A stretch of 64,000 nt of DNA from Oscillospiraceae bacterium (GCA_900752435.1 CAADVD010000030.1:1-64000), one strand, 5' to 3'; counted from the first letter of the stretch, positions 51,575 through 60,070 are shown. Numbers and translations: made by a program. The notes: a model not told the origin generated them from the sequence alone.

Positions 51575-51634
51575 GTTGCCATAGGAAGAATTCGAGTGCA
51601 TGGCCGTGCGATACACGGCAGAATGGAGCTTGTT

Positions 51635-52012
51635 ATGGACGCTCAAATCCTGCGCCGTCTGCGCAAGGAACAACAGATGAATCAAAAAGAGCTGGCCGCG
51701 CTTGTCGGCGTGTCAGCCAGTGCCATCGGCATGTACGAGCAGGGCAGGCGCGAACCGGATCATGCTACCCTGCAAAAGCTGGCGGAGGTACTCCATGTGA
51801 GTGTGGATTATCTGCTGGGCAAGGAGCCGCCGGAGGAAGTGATTGACCGCGATGCGCTGGCGGAGGAGCTGTTTCGCAACCTCATGGAGCAAAACGCGCT
51901 GATGTTCCGTGCGGAGCACTTGACGGAGGAGGATTACGCCCAACTGGCCGATGCGGTGAAATTGGCCGTGGACATCACCGTAGAGCGCAAACGCAAGCGC
52001 GGAGAACCCTAA
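51635..52012 (+). CDS. XRE-family repressor, ImmR-like
   Basis: This 125-residue repressor has an N-terminal XRE/Cro-CI helix-turn-helix (residues 3-60: ILRRLRKEQQMNQKELAALV, SASAIGMYEQGRREPDHATL, then KLAEVLHVSVDYLLG) and an acidic helical C-terminal part for dimerisation. Length and form fit ImmR of ICEBs1-type elements. I chose ATG 51635 because GGAG lies six bases upstream; an ATG at 51623 is also in frame. The ImmA-type protease gene follows 17 bases later, the classic pair in which the protease destroys the repressor after DNA damage. No integrase or conjugation gene is in the window. Confidence 0.85.
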   Translation: MDAQILRRLRKEQQMNQKELAALVGVSASAIGMYEQGRREPDHATLQKLAEVLHVSVDYLLGKEPPEEVIDRDALAEELFRNLMEQNALMFRAEHLTEEDYAQLADAVKLAVDITVERKRKRGEP

Positions 52013-52029
52013 CGGAGAGGAGGAACGGC

Positions 52030-52494
52030 ATGCAGTCCATCAAAGAGCAGGTTGAGAGCTTGGTGAAAACTCACCAAACCAGCGATCCATGGGAGCTGTG
52101 CGATTTTTTGAATGTGACCGTGTTGGAGGTACCGCTTCATCCGAAGATGCATGGCTTTTTCATCAATGTGTCGGGCGAGGAGTTTATTTATGTCAACGAA
52201 CAGCAGAGTCCGCAGGAAAAGCGTGTGACCATTGCGCACGAGCTGGGGCATTTGCTGCTGCATCCGACGCTCAACTCCTTGTTTATGATGCAGAAGACCT
52301 TTGCGCGGCCGTCGCGCTATGAGCGCGAAGCGGATTTGTTCGCGTGCCATTTGCTGCTGCCGGATGATTTGTTTCAAAGCGGCGGTTTCGGCGGCGAAAC
52401 GCTGGAAAAAATCAGTCAGGAGACGGGTGTCCCCCTGCGGTTTGTAGAGATGAAGTGGGAGAGCTTGCCGATGCGGGGGAGAATGAGTTTTTAA
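52030..52494 (+). CDS. ImmA/IrrE-family metalloendopeptidase
   Basis: This 154-residue zinc protease has the motif AHELGHLLLHP (HExxH with the two His ligands and catalytic Glu) and the third-ligand region SRYEREADLFACHLLLP (Glu and Asp). This is the form of ImmA, which cleaves the ImmR repressor, and of IrrE/PprI, which cleaves DdrO in the radiation response. It is preceded by GGAGAGGAGGAAC. It is co-transcribed with the XRE repressor gene. The SOS-type box upstream suggests that DNA damage raises its synthesis, though ImmA-type proteases are usually activated after translation. Confidence 0.9.
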   Translation: MQSIKEQVESLVKTHQTSDPWELCDFLNVTVLEVPLHPKMHGFFINVSGEEFIYVNEQQSPQEKRVTIAHELGHLLLHPTLNSLFMMQKTFARPSRYEREADLFACHLLLPDDLFQSGGFGGETLEKISQETGVPLRFVEMKWESLPMRGRMSF

Positions 52495-52627
52495 AGCTTT
52501 CTTGCAAAGAACCATTTTGGGTGTTTCGATAGAAGTGTGCCAATTCAAAAATTGAATATGACGGGCAGTGTGTCCGCACGCTCAATTTTCTGCACAGAAG
52601 TTTCCATTTATTTGTTCGTTCTTCCGG

Positions 52628-52874
52628 TTGACAAAAATCCGTCCATCGTCTATTCTTAAACAAGGTACATCTTCGGACAGCCCCGATTTGACCGGAAGCG
52701 CAAACGGCTCCTTTCCGTACAGGCAACTGGATTTGCCTTGAAAAAAGGCGGAGCGCTTTTACAAAAAGTGTTCCCGTTCCTCCCGTCATGACTACAATTC
52801 TATGACATTCTGCGCTTTGCCGCGAATCGTGTGCCTTTGTTTTCCGAGCGCGAACAAAGGCTTTTGCTTTCTTT
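52628..52874 (+). promoter_or_regulatory. Promoter and structured leader of ilvBN
   Basis: TTGACA (52628-52633) and TATTCT (52651-52656) have a 17-base spacer. The long leader (about 255 bases) has several hairpins (for example AGGCAA/TTGCCT, GCGCTTTT/AAAAGTG) and ends in GCCTTTGTT (52833-52841) with AACAAAGGC (52853-52861) and a T-rich run. This looks like an attenuator. I see no T-box sequence. A tiny frame at 52788-52805 reads Met-Thr-Thr-Ile-Leu but has no ribosome site. From 52495 to 52627 nothing else is clear. Confidence 0.55.
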
Positions 52875-52916
52875 CCTTGTGCTGTTTTGATTTTACAATT
52901 AAAGGAGAATCTCTCA

Positions 52917-54602
52917 ATGAATTTAACAGGTGCAGAAATTGTCGTCGAATGCCTGCTGGAGCAGGGCGTAGACACCGTGTTTGGTTATCCGGGCGGTGCG
53001 GTGCTCAATTTGTACGACGCGCTGTACGAATACAGTGGAAAAATCCGCCATATTCTGACCGCCCATGAACAGGGTGCTGCCCATGCCGCAGATGGTTACG
53101 CCCGTTCCACCGGCAAGGTCGGCGTAGTCATCGCGACCTCCGGCCCCGGTGCGACCAATCTGGTTACCGGTATTGCCACCGCATACATGGATTCTGTCCC
53201 GATGGTGGCCATCACCGGCAACGTGGGAACCGGTTTGCTCGGACTGGACAGCTTCCAGGAAGTGGACATCACCGGCATTACCATGCCGATTACCAAGCAC
53301 AATTTTATTGTGAAGGACATCACCAAGCTGGCCGACACCATCCGTCAGGCGTTTGAAATCGCCATGAGCGGCCGTCCCGGTCCGGTGCTGGTGGATATTC
53401 CGAAGGACATCACGGTAAATCGCACGGAATTCCTGCCGCGCGCCATTAAGCCAGTGGACAACTACCGCGCCAATATGACCAACGATGATTTGTGCGTAGC
53501 GCTGGATTTGCTTGCGAATGCCAAAAAGCCGTTTGTTTACACTGGCGGCGGCGTCATTGCTTCCAATGCCAGTGAATCGTTAAAGAAATTTGTCGATTTG
53601 TACGATGCGCCGGTTTCCTCCTCGCTGATGGGGCAGGGCGGCTTTGACAACACCGATCCGCGCTACATTGGCATGCTCGGTATGCACGGCACGGTGACGG
53701 CTTCCAAGGCAGTGACCGACTGCGATTTGTTCGTGGCACTCGGTACGCGTTTCAGCGACCGTGTGATTTGTGATGTAAAGTCCTTTGCGCCGAATGCGCG
53801 GATTTTGCAGGTTGAAATTGACCCTGCTGAAGTCAACAAAAACATTAAGGTTGACCATCAGCTCATCGGCGACGTGCGCTATATCCTCGATAAAATCAAC
53901 GCTGTTTTACAGCCGAAACAGCATCCGGATTGGATGAAGCAGATTATGCATTGGAAAGCGGAATTTCCGCTTCACATGGAGGAAGCGGACGAAGAGTCCG
54001 TTACACCGCAGTATGTATTGGAAACGCTCCATGAGCTGACGAACGGCGAGGCCATCATCACGACGGAAGTCGGTCAGCATCAGATGTGGGCGGCGCAGTT
54101 CTACGATGTCAAGCATCCGCGCTGTTTCATTTCCTCCGGCGGCTTGGGTACGATGGGCTACGGCTTCGGCGCGGCTTTGGGTGCGCAGGTGGGCAATCCG
54201 AACAAGCGCGTCATCAACATTGCCGGTGACGGCAGCTTCCATATGAACTGCAACGAGCTGGTGACGGCCTACAAGCAGAACATCCCGATGATTGAACTGC
54301 TGTTCAACAACAACGTGCTGGGCATGGTGCGTCAGTGGCAGAGACTGTTTTACGGCAAGCGTTTCTCTCAGACAACGCTCGACCGCGGCACGGACTATGT
54401 GAAGCTTGCCGAGGCGTACAACGTGCGCGGTTACCGCATCACCAAGAAGAGCGAAGTCCGCGAGGTGCTGGAGAAGGCGCTGAGCGAACGGACTCCGGCG
54501 CTGATTGAATGCCAGATTGACCGCGACATCAACGTACTGCCGATGGTTCCGGCAGGCGGCGCCATCAACCGCCCGATTCTGGACATTGAAATCGACGACT
54601 AA
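52917..54602 (+). CDS. ilvB: Acetolactate synthase large (catalytic) subunit
   Basis: This ThDP- and FAD-dependent enzyme makes acetolactate or acetohydroxybutyrate in valine, leucine and isoleucine synthesis. It has 561 residues from ATG 52917 (AAAGGAGAATCTCTC upstream). The PYR domain has FGYPGGAVL and the catalytic Glu51 in AHEQGAAHAADGYAR. The central FAD domain follows (PRPG-like SGRPGPVLVDIPKD). The PP domain has the ThDP motif GDGSFHMNCNELVTAYKQNI then NNNVLGMVRQWQ. With ilvN it forms the anabolic, feedback-regulated holoenzyme. The substrate 2-oxobutanoate is supplied by the T-box-controlled ilvA elsewhere in the window. Confidence 0.95.
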   Translation: MNLTGAEIVVECLLEQGVDTVFGYPGGAVLNLYDALYEYSGKIRHILTAHEQGAAHAADGYARSTGKVGVVIATSGPGATNLVTGIATAYMDSVPMVAITGNVGTGLLGLDSFQEVDITGITMPITKHNFIVKDITKLADTIRQAFEIAMSGRPGPVLVDIPKDITVNRTEFLPRAIKPVDNYRANMTNDDLCVALDLLANAKKPFVYTGGGVIASNASESLKKFVDLYDAPVSSSLMGQGGFDNTDPRYIGMLGMHGTVTASKAVTDCDLFVALGTRFSDRVICDVKSFAPNARILQVEIDPAEVNKNIKVDHQLIGDVRYILDKINAVLQPKQHPDWMKQIMHWKAEFPLHMEEADEESVTPQYVLETLHELTNGEAIITTEVGQHQMWAAQFYDVKHPRCFISSGGLGTMGYGFGAALGAQVGNPNKRVINIAGDGSFHMNCNELVTAYKQNIPMIELLFNNNVLGMVRQWQRLFYGKRFSQTTLDRGTDYVKLAEAYNVRGYRITKKSEVREVLEKALSERTPALIECQIDRDINVLPMVPAGGAINRPILDIEIDD

Positions 54603-54616
54603 CGGAGGGAAACACT

Positions 54617-55093
54617 ATGGTAAAAAAGCATGTACTATCCGTCATTGCGGACAACAACCCGGGCGTTCTGCTCCGCGTTGGCGGGCTGTTCAGCCGCCGC
54701 GGCTACAGCATTGAGAGCATTTCAGCCGCCCAGACGGAAAATCCGAACATTTCGCGCATGACCATCGTCACCACCGGCGACGAGGACACGCTGGAGCAGA
54801 TTGACAAACAGCTTTCCAAGCTGGTGGACGTCAAGCAGGTGAAGGTGCTGACCAGCGATGCGGTACAGCGTGAGCATGTGCTCATCATGGCCGGCAACAG
54901 CGAGGAAAACCGCGCCAACCTGATTCAGGTGGCAAACCTGTTTCACGCCAACATCCTCAACGTCAGCGAAGAATCGCTGATGCTGGAGCTGACCGGCAAA
55001 CCGCGCAAAATTGACGCGTTCATTCATTTGGTGAAGCCGTTCGGCATCATCAAGATGGTGAAGTCCGGTTTGACTGCGCTGGAACGCGATTAA
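54617..55093 (+). CDS. ilvN: Acetolactate synthase regulatory subunit
   Basis: This 158-residue ACT-domain subunit binds valine and activates the catalytic subunit. The first ACT domain has VLSVIADNNPGVLLRVGGLF and SRRGYSIESISAAQTENP; the second half (EHVLIMAGNSEENRANLIQV, ESLMLELTGKPRKIDAFIHL) is the IlvH/N C-terminal domain, giving the long form. It lies 14 bases after ilvB with CGGAGGGAAAC as ribosome site. A terminator follows, so the operon is ilvBN only; ilvC and ilvD are not here. Confidence 0.94.
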   Translation: MVKKHVLSVIADNNPGVLLRVGGLFSRRGYSIESISAAQTENPNISRMTIVTTGDEDTLEQIDKQLSKLVDVKQVKVLTSDAVQREHVLIMAGNSEENRANLIQVANLFHANILNVSEESLMLELTGKPRKIDAFIHLVKPFGIIKMVKSGLTALERD

Positions 55094-55107
55094 AAAAGAA
55101 TGTTACA

Positions 55108-55145
55108 GGAGCATTTCTGCCCAGCGGAAATGCTCCGTTTCTTTT
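55108..55145 (+). terminator. Terminator of ilvBN
   Basis: GGAGCATTTC (55108-55117) and GAAATGCTCC (55127-55136) are followed by GTTTCTTTTTG. Confidence 0.83.
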
Positions 55146-55173
55146 TGCTTTTTTGCGTGCTTTATAGTATAAT
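55145..55173 (+). promoter_or_regulatory. Promoter of pyrK-pyrD
   Basis: TTGCTT (55145-55150) overlaps the end of the ilvBN terminator tract; TATAAT is at 55168-55173 after 17 bases. Confidence 0.72.
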
Positions 55174-55222
55174 AGAAAAAATAAAGGCAGTATGCGAAAA
55201 TCAACCAGATAGGAGAATCGTC

Positions 55223-55993
55223 ATGAGTTACACACAAGGCGAGTACCAAGTCGTATCCAAAAAGAATTTGGCGCGCAACACCTACGATTTTACCCTTGCG
55301 GCAAAGGAAATCGCGGATTTGGCCAGCGCCGGTCAATTTGTCCACATCAAGGTGAAGGGCTTCTTTCTCCGCCGTCCGATTTCGATTTGCGAAATCAACA
55401 AGGAACAGGGTACCATCCGCATCGTGTTTGAGGTGCGCGGTGAGGGCACGGAGGAAATGGCGAATATCAACAAGGGCGATTTGCTCGATGTGATGGGGCC
55501 GCTCGGCAAGGGCTTTACTCTGCTGGATTCCTCCAAGCAGGCCATCGTGGTTGGCGGCGGCATTGGGGTTCCGCCGATGCTCGAAGCGGCCAAGCAGTAT
55601 GGTGAAAACGCCACCGCCATCACCGGTTTCCGTTCGGCCAACGCGGTGATTCTGCATGAGGATTTTAGGCAAATCGGCGCAAACACCATGCTTTGCACCG
55701 ACGACGGTACCATGGGTACGAAAGGCTTTGTCACGGCGGCGCTGGAACAGCGTCTGCTGGAGGGAAAAGCGGATATCATCTACGCCTGCGGACCGCACAT
55801 GATGCTCAAAGGCGTGGTGGCGCTGGCAAATGAGTTCGGCGTACCGTGTGAAGTGTCACTGGAGGAGCGCATGGGCTGCGGAGTCGGCGCATGTCTGGTC
55901 TGCGCCTGCAAGACGGTCAAGGACGGCAAGGAATATCTGGCGCACGTCTGCAAGGATGGGCCGGTATTCAAAGCGGAAGACGTGATTTTATAA
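55223..55993 (+). CDS. pyrK: Dihydroorotate dehydrogenase B electron-transfer subunit
   Basis: This FAD and [2Fe-2S] subunit passes electrons from dihydroorotate to NAD+. It has 256 residues from ATG 55223 (AGGAGAATCG). The flavin domain has FFLRRPISICEINKEQGTI and the NAD-side loop VVGGGIGVPPMLEAAK. The C-terminal cluster ligands are in GCGVGACLVCACKTVKDG and HVCKDGPVF. It lies 17 bases before pyrD, the standard class 1B arrangement that marks NAD-linked pyrimidine synthesis in anaerobic Firmicutes. A longer upstream frame has no ribosome site. Confidence 0.94.
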   Translation: MSYTQGEYQVVSKKNLARNTYDFTLAAKEIADLASAGQFVHIKVKGFFLRRPISICEINKEQGTIRIVFEVRGEGTEEMANINKGDLLDVMGPLGKGFTLLDSSKQAIVVGGGIGVPPMLEAAKQYGENATAITGFRSANAVILHEDFRQIGANTMLCTDDGTMGTKGFVTAALEQRLLEGKADIIYACGPHMMLKGVVALANEFGVPCEVSLEERMGCGVGACLVCACKTVKDGKEYLAHVCKDGPVFKAEDVIL

Positions 55994-56010
55994 GGAAAGG
56001 GAAGCAGAAT

Positions 56011-56922
56011 ATGGCTGATTTACGAGTAAACATCGCCGGTGTGGAATTCAAAAACCCGGTGATTCCGGCATCCGGCGCTTACGGCTTTGGCCGGGAATAC
56101 GAGGATTTGTATCCGCTTTCCAAGCTGGGCGGCATCTCCTGCAAGGGTACCACGCTCAATGGGCAAAACGGCAATCCGCCGCCGCGTGTGGCGGAAACGC
56201 CGAGCGGCATGCTCAACTCCGTCGGCCTGCAAAACGCCGGCATCGACCATTTTATTGAAGAAGAACTGCCCTATCTGGAAAAACAGGATTTGGTGGTGAT
56301 TGCCAACGTTGCCGGACACACCGTGGAGGACTGCGTGGAGATTGCGCGCCGTTTGGAGGGTACGGCCACCGATATGATCGAGCTGAACATTTCCTGCCCG
56401 AACGTCAAGCAGGGCGGCGCGGCGTTCGGCACAAGCTGTACGGCGGCGGAAGCCATCACGGCGGCGGTGCGCAAAGCAACCACAAAACCGCTGATGGTCA
56501 AGCTGTCACCGAATGTGACCTCCATCACCGACATCGCCAAAGCGGTGGAAGCGGCCGGTGCGGACGCGGTGTCGCTCATCAACACACTGCTTGGGATGCG
56601 CATTGATTTGAAAACGCGCCGTCCGATTTTGAAGAACAACGTCGGCGGCTTGAGCGGACCGGCGGTCTTTCCGATCGCGGTGCGCATGGTGTGGCAGGTG
56701 GCCAACGCCGTGCAGATTCCGGTGGTCGGGATGGGCGGTATCTCGACGTACAAGGACGCGGTGGAAATGATGCTGGCCGGTGCGTCGGCCGTGCAAATCG
56801 GAGCGGCGATTTTTGCCGACCCATGGACGCCGGTCAAGGTCGTGGATGGCTTGAATCAATATTTGGATGAAAACCACATTGAAAAAGTGACCGATCTGAT
56901 TGGACAAGTACAGCCTTGGTAA
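56011..56922 (+). CDS. pyrD: Dihydroorotate dehydrogenase B catalytic subunit
   Basis: This FMN enzyme oxidises dihydroorotate to orotate. It has 303 residues from ATG 56011 (AAGGGAAGC upstream). The active-site base is Cys129 in LNISCPNVKQGG, which marks class 1 enzymes (class 2 uses Ser). FMN phosphate binding is at VVGMGGISTYKDA and GASAVQIGAA. It pairs with PyrK just upstream. The rest of the pyr genes are elsewhere. It is followed 21 bases later by a phosphatase gene on the same strand. Confidence 0.94.
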   Translation: MADLRVNIAGVEFKNPVIPASGAYGFGREYEDLYPLSKLGGISCKGTTLNGQNGNPPPRVAETPSGMLNSVGLQNAGIDHFIEEELPYLEKQDLVVIANVAGHTVEDCVEIARRLEGTATDMIELNISCPNVKQGGAAFGTSCTAAEAITAAVRKATTKPLMVKLSPNVTSITDIAKAVEAAGADAVSLINTLLGMRIDLKTRRPILKNNVGGLSGPAVFPIAVRMVWQVANAVQIPVVGMGGISTYKDAVEMMLAGASAVQIGAAIFADPWTPVKVVDGLNQYLDENHIEKVTDLIGQVQPW

Positions 56923-56943
56923 GAAAAGAGGAAAGAACACAAG

Positions 56944-57594
56944 ATGACAACGGTTTATCTCATCCGGCACGTACAGGCGCAGGGCAACGTGGATCGGGTG
57001 TTTCAAGGACATTATGACGGCAAAGTGAGCGAGCTGGGGCGTCGTCAGCTCGAGCGCTTGGGGGAAGCCTGCAAGGAACTGCATTTTGACTGCATTTATT
57101 CCAGTCCGCTTTCCCGCGCACGCGAAACCGCCAAGGCGGCCAACACATACTACAATTATCCCATTCAGATTGACGAGGGCTTGATTGAAATCAACGGCGG
57201 CGATTGGGAACAGCAAAAATGGTCGTCCTTTTCCAAACGAGATCCGGAGCAGGCGGAAAACTGGCATCTGCGTCCTTATGAATTTTGCGCGCCAAACGGC
57301 GAAGCGATGAAGGACGTGTATACACGCATTCAACAAGCGGTATTACGGATTGTTGAAAACAATAAGGATAAAACTATTTGTATTGTCAGCCATGGCGGCG
57401 TGCTGTCGTGCTTCTTTAACTGGGCGATGGGGCGCAAACCGGAGGAATTGTCCAAAGCGACCATTTGTGACAATGCCGCCATCAGCAAGGCGGTCTTTGA
57501 TGAAAACCTGCATCCGACGCTTGCGTATTTCAACAACACCGAGCATCTTGGCGACGCCCTTTCCGTATCGGCGTCGCGGCTTTGGAAAGCTTAA
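56944..57594 (+). CDS. Histidine phosphatase (phosphoglycerate mutase-like) family protein
   Basis: This 216-residue protein belongs to the histidine phosphatase superfamily. The catalytic His9 is in YLIRHVQAQGN, where RHG(x)T/ExxxN is usual; here Gly is Val and the rest is Gln-Ala-Gln-Gly-Asn. The second Arg is in YSSPLSRARETA and the second His in ICIVSHGGVLSCFF. The lid region IEINGGDWEQQKW suggests a small-molecule phosphatase (CobC/GpmB-like), not a true mutase. No cobalamin genes are near. The gene has AAGAGGAAAG as ribosome site and probably reads through from pyrD. Confidence 0.85.
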   Translation: MTTVYLIRHVQAQGNVDRVFQGHYDGKVSELGRRQLERLGEACKELHFDCIYSSPLSRARETAKAANTYYNYPIQIDEGLIEINGGDWEQQKWSSFSKRDPEQAENWHLRPYEFCAPNGEAMKDVYTRIQQAVLRIVENNKDKTICIVSHGGVLSCFFNWAMGRKPEELSKATICDNAAISKAVFDENLHPTLAYFNNTEHLGDALSVSASRLWKA

Positions 57595-57618
57595 AACAGA
57601 AAGGAAATTTTTTGCACT

Positions 57619-58062
57619 ATGAAGATTATGGCAGTCGATTTCGGCGAAGCGCGCACGGGTTTGGCGGTGTGCGACCGCACCGAGTTTTTGGCGTCTCCGA
57701 TGGGCGTGATTCAGGAAAAGGATTTTGAGACCTGTGTGAAAAAAGTGGCCTATGCCGCGATGAAGGAATTCAACGTCGGTATGGTGGTCGTGGGCTTGCC
57801 GAAAAATATGGACGGCTCGCTGGGGCCGCGTGCGCAGCTTTGTGACAAGTTTGCCCGTGCGCTCAAAGCGCTGATTCCGATTCCGGTGGAGCTGTGGGAT
57901 GAACGCCAGAGCACCATGCAGGCGGCAACCTACCTCAACGAGATGAACGTGCGCGGCGCAAAGCGCAAGGAGGTCATCGACGAAGTGGCGGCCACCATCA
58001 TTTTGGAGAGTTATTTGCAGTACCGCAAAAATCAAAAAGAACAGGGTGCGAAAGCGGACTAG
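57619..58062 (+). CDS. ruvX: RuvX/YqgF Holliday-junction-resolvase-like protein
   Basis: This 147-residue RNase H-fold protein is involved in 16S/pre-rRNA end processing and possibly recombination. Family marks are MKIMAVDFGEARTGLAVCD (first acidic residue Asp7), VVVGLPKNMDGSLGPRAQ, LWDERQSTMQA with the catalytic Asp-Glu, and the last Asp in KEVIDEVAATIILESYL. The start follows AGAAAGGAAATTTTTTGCACT. It lies 24 bases after the phosphatase gene. Confidence 0.93.
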   Translation: MKIMAVDFGEARTGLAVCDRTEFLASPMGVIQEKDFETCVKKVAYAAMKEFNVGMVVVGLPKNMDGSLGPRAQLCDKFARALKALIPIPVELWDERQSTMQAATYLNEMNVRGAKRKEVIDEVAATIILESYLQYRKNQKEQGAKAD

Positions 58063-58132
58063 AATTTTGCCCAAAAGCAACATTGGATTTGCCAGCCGGC
58101 ATGGTAAAATTTCCATTCCAATTGGCAAAGCG

Positions 58133-58209
58133 TTGACAATTTGCATAAAAAGGTGTAAGATACCAAAGAGCAAGGGCGCTCGTACCCTACGGGTACGAGC
58201 GCCCATTTT
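58133..58209 (+). promoter_or_regulatory. Promoter immediately followed by a strong hairpin, upstream of aspS
   Basis: TTGACA (58133-58138) and TAAGAT (58156-58161) are 17 bases apart. Starting about seven bases after the expected start site, GGGCGCTCGTACCC (58174-58187) pairs perfectly with GGGTACGAGCGCCC (58191-58204) around a TAC triloop, followed by ATTTTTA. It may end the upstream operon, attenuate aspS, or stabilise its 5' end. There is no T-box. Confidence 0.62.
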
Positions 58210-58283
58210 TACGTACCGACCGGCGTCGGGCGTAATTGACAGTATGGGTGCGCAGAAGCGCCCGATTCTAAGGATGTGAAGAC

Positions 58284-60032
58284 ATGATTTTGGCAAACCA
58301 ATACCGCACCCACACCTGTGGGGAGCTGACCGAAAAGGACATTGACAAAGAAGTTCGTGTGGCGGGCTGGGTAGAAAATATCCGTGACCACGGCGGTATC
58401 AAATTTTTGGATTTGCGCGACCAATACGGCGTGGTGCAGGTAGTTGTACACGATGAAAGCCTGCTCGCCGATGTGAATAAGGAATGCACGCTGACCGTCA
58501 GCGGCAAAGTAATTTTGAGAGACGAGGACACCATCAACCCAAAAATCGCTACGGGTATGGTGGAGGTCGTCACCGATACCTTGACCGTGCTGGGCAAAGC
58601 GAAGAACAACCTCCCGTTTGAGGTCGCCACTTCCCGCGAAACCAAGGAAGAGGTTCGCTTGAAATATCGCTTCCTCGATTTGCGCAACCGCAAGGTGCAC
58701 GACAACATCGTTCTGCGCTCGCAAATCATCACCTTTTTGCGCCAGAAAATGACCGAACTGGGCTTTCTCGATATGCAGACCCCGATTTTGGGCGCATCGT
58801 CGCCGGAGGGAGCACGCGACTACTTGATTCCGAGCCGCAAGCACCATGGTAAATTCTACGCGCTTCCGCAGGCACCGCAGATTTTCAAACAGCTTCTGAT
58901 GGTGTCCGGCTTTGACAAATACTTTCAAGTTGCGCCCTGCTTCCGTGATGAGGATGCACGCGCCGACCGTTCGCCGGGCGAATTCTACCAGCTCGATTTT
59001 GAGATGGCGTTTGCCACGCAGGAGGATGTGTTCCAGGTAGCCGAAACCGTGCTGTCCGAAACGTTCCGCAAATTCTCCGATAAAAAAGTTTCCGACGCGC
59101 CGTTTGTGCGGATTCCTTATGCGGAATCCATGCTCAAATACGGTACGGATAAACCGGATTTGCGCAATCCGCTGGAAATCATCGACATCAGCGATCTGTT
59201 TGTGGAAACCGATTTCAAACCGTTCCGCGGCAAAACCGTCCGCGCCATCAATGTGCCAAACTGCGCCAGCCAGTCCAAGGGCTTCTTCGAGAAGATGGAA
59301 AAATTTGCGTTGGAAATCGGCATGAAAGGCTTGGGCTACGTCAAAGTCACGGAGGAAATGACCTTCTTAGGACCAATCGATAAATTCCTGACCGACAGCC
59401 AGCGCGCCGAGCTCATCGAACGCGCCGCTTTAAAGCCAAACTGTGTGCTGTACTTCATCGCAGACAGCAAAACCGAAGCGCCGAAGCTCGCCGGACAAAT
59501 CCGCACAGAAGTCGCCAAACGGCTGGACTTGATTGAAAAAGATGCGTTCCGTCTGTGCTTCATCGTGGACTTCCCGATGTTTGAAGAGGACGAGGAAACC
59601 GGCAACATCATCTTTACCCACAACCCGTTCTCCATGCCGCAGGGCGGCTTGGAAGCGCTCAACACTAAAAATCCGCTCGATGTGCTGGCATACCAGTATG
59701 ACATCGTGTGCAACGGCGTGGAGCTGTCCTCCGGCGCGGTGCGCAACCACGATTTGCCGACCATGGTGAAGGCGTTTGAAATCGCCGGTTACAGCGAGGA
59801 CGATTTGAAAGCGAAGTTCTCCTCTCTCTACAATGCGTTCCAGTACGGAGCGCCGCCGCATGCCGGTATGGCGCCGGGCATCGACCGCATGGTGATGCTG
59901 CTGACGGAGGAAGAAAACATCCGCGAAGTCATTGCCTTCCCGATGAACTCCAACGCGCAGGATTTGCTTTTGAACGCACCGAATGAGGTCACGGAACAGC
60001 AATTGCGCGAAATCCACATCAAAATCCGATAA
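58284..60032 (+). CDS. aspS: Aspartyl-tRNA synthetase, probably non-discriminating (Asp/Asn)
   Basis: This class II tRNA synthetase has 582 residues, the bacterial length with the GAD insertion. The anticodon-binding OB domain begins near residue 10 and shows WVENIRDHGGIKFLDLRD. The His36 of RDHG is the residue linked to relaxed tRNA-Asn recognition (Leu in discriminating E. coli AspRS). Motif 2 is FRDEDARADRSPGEFYQLD; motif 3 is GMAPGIDRMVMLL. With gatCAB directly downstream, mischarged Asp-tRNA-Asn can be amidated at once. The start follows TAAGGATGTGAAGAC. Confidence 0.94.
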   Translation: MILANQYRTHTCGELTEKDIDKEVRVAGWVENIRDHGGIKFLDLRDQYGVVQVVVHDESLLADVNKECTLTVSGKVILRDEDTINPKIATGMVEVVTDTLTVLGKAKNNLPFEVATSRETKEEVRLKYRFLDLRNRKVHDNIVLRSQIITFLRQKMTELGFLDMQTPILGASSPEGARDYLIPSRKHHGKFYALPQAPQIFKQLLMVSGFDKYFQVAPCFRDEDARADRSPGEFYQLDFEMAFATQEDVFQVAETVLSETFRKFSDKKVSDAPFVRIPYAESMLKYGTDKPDLRNPLEIIDISDLFVETDFKPFRGKTVRAINVPNCASQSKGFFEKMEKFALEIGMKGLGYVKVTEEMTFLGPIDKFLTDSQRAELIERAALKPNCVLYFIADSKTEAPKLAGQIRTEVAKRLDLIEKDAFRLCFIVDFPMFEEDEETGNIIFTHNPFSMPQGGLEALNTKNPLDVLAYQYDIVCNGVELSSGAVRNHDLPTMVKAFEIAGYSEDDLKAKFSSLYNAFQYGAPPHAGMAPGIDRMVMLLTEEENIREVIAFPMNSNAQDLLLNAPNEVTEQQLREIHIKIR

Positions 60033-60050
60033 GAAAACCCGAGCAACACC

Positions 60051-60070
60051 AAGGCGGCGCCAGCCGCCTT
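60051..60070 (+). other. Hairpin between aspS and gatC
   Basis: AAGGCGGC (60051-60058) and GCCGCCTT (60063-60070) enclose a four-base loop. The following CTAGTTGATTTTA has no clean T-run, so it may be a processing site or weak terminator within the operon. Confidence 0.5.

Noticed and set aside
52788..52805. Leader peptide Met-Thr-Thr-Ile-Leu before ilvB
   Set aside because: Too short and without a Shine-Dalgarno sequence; kept only as a hint in the leader entry.
52802..53068. 88-residue open frame overlapping the start of ilvB
   Set aside because: It runs out of frame through conserved ilvB sequence and has no ribosome site.
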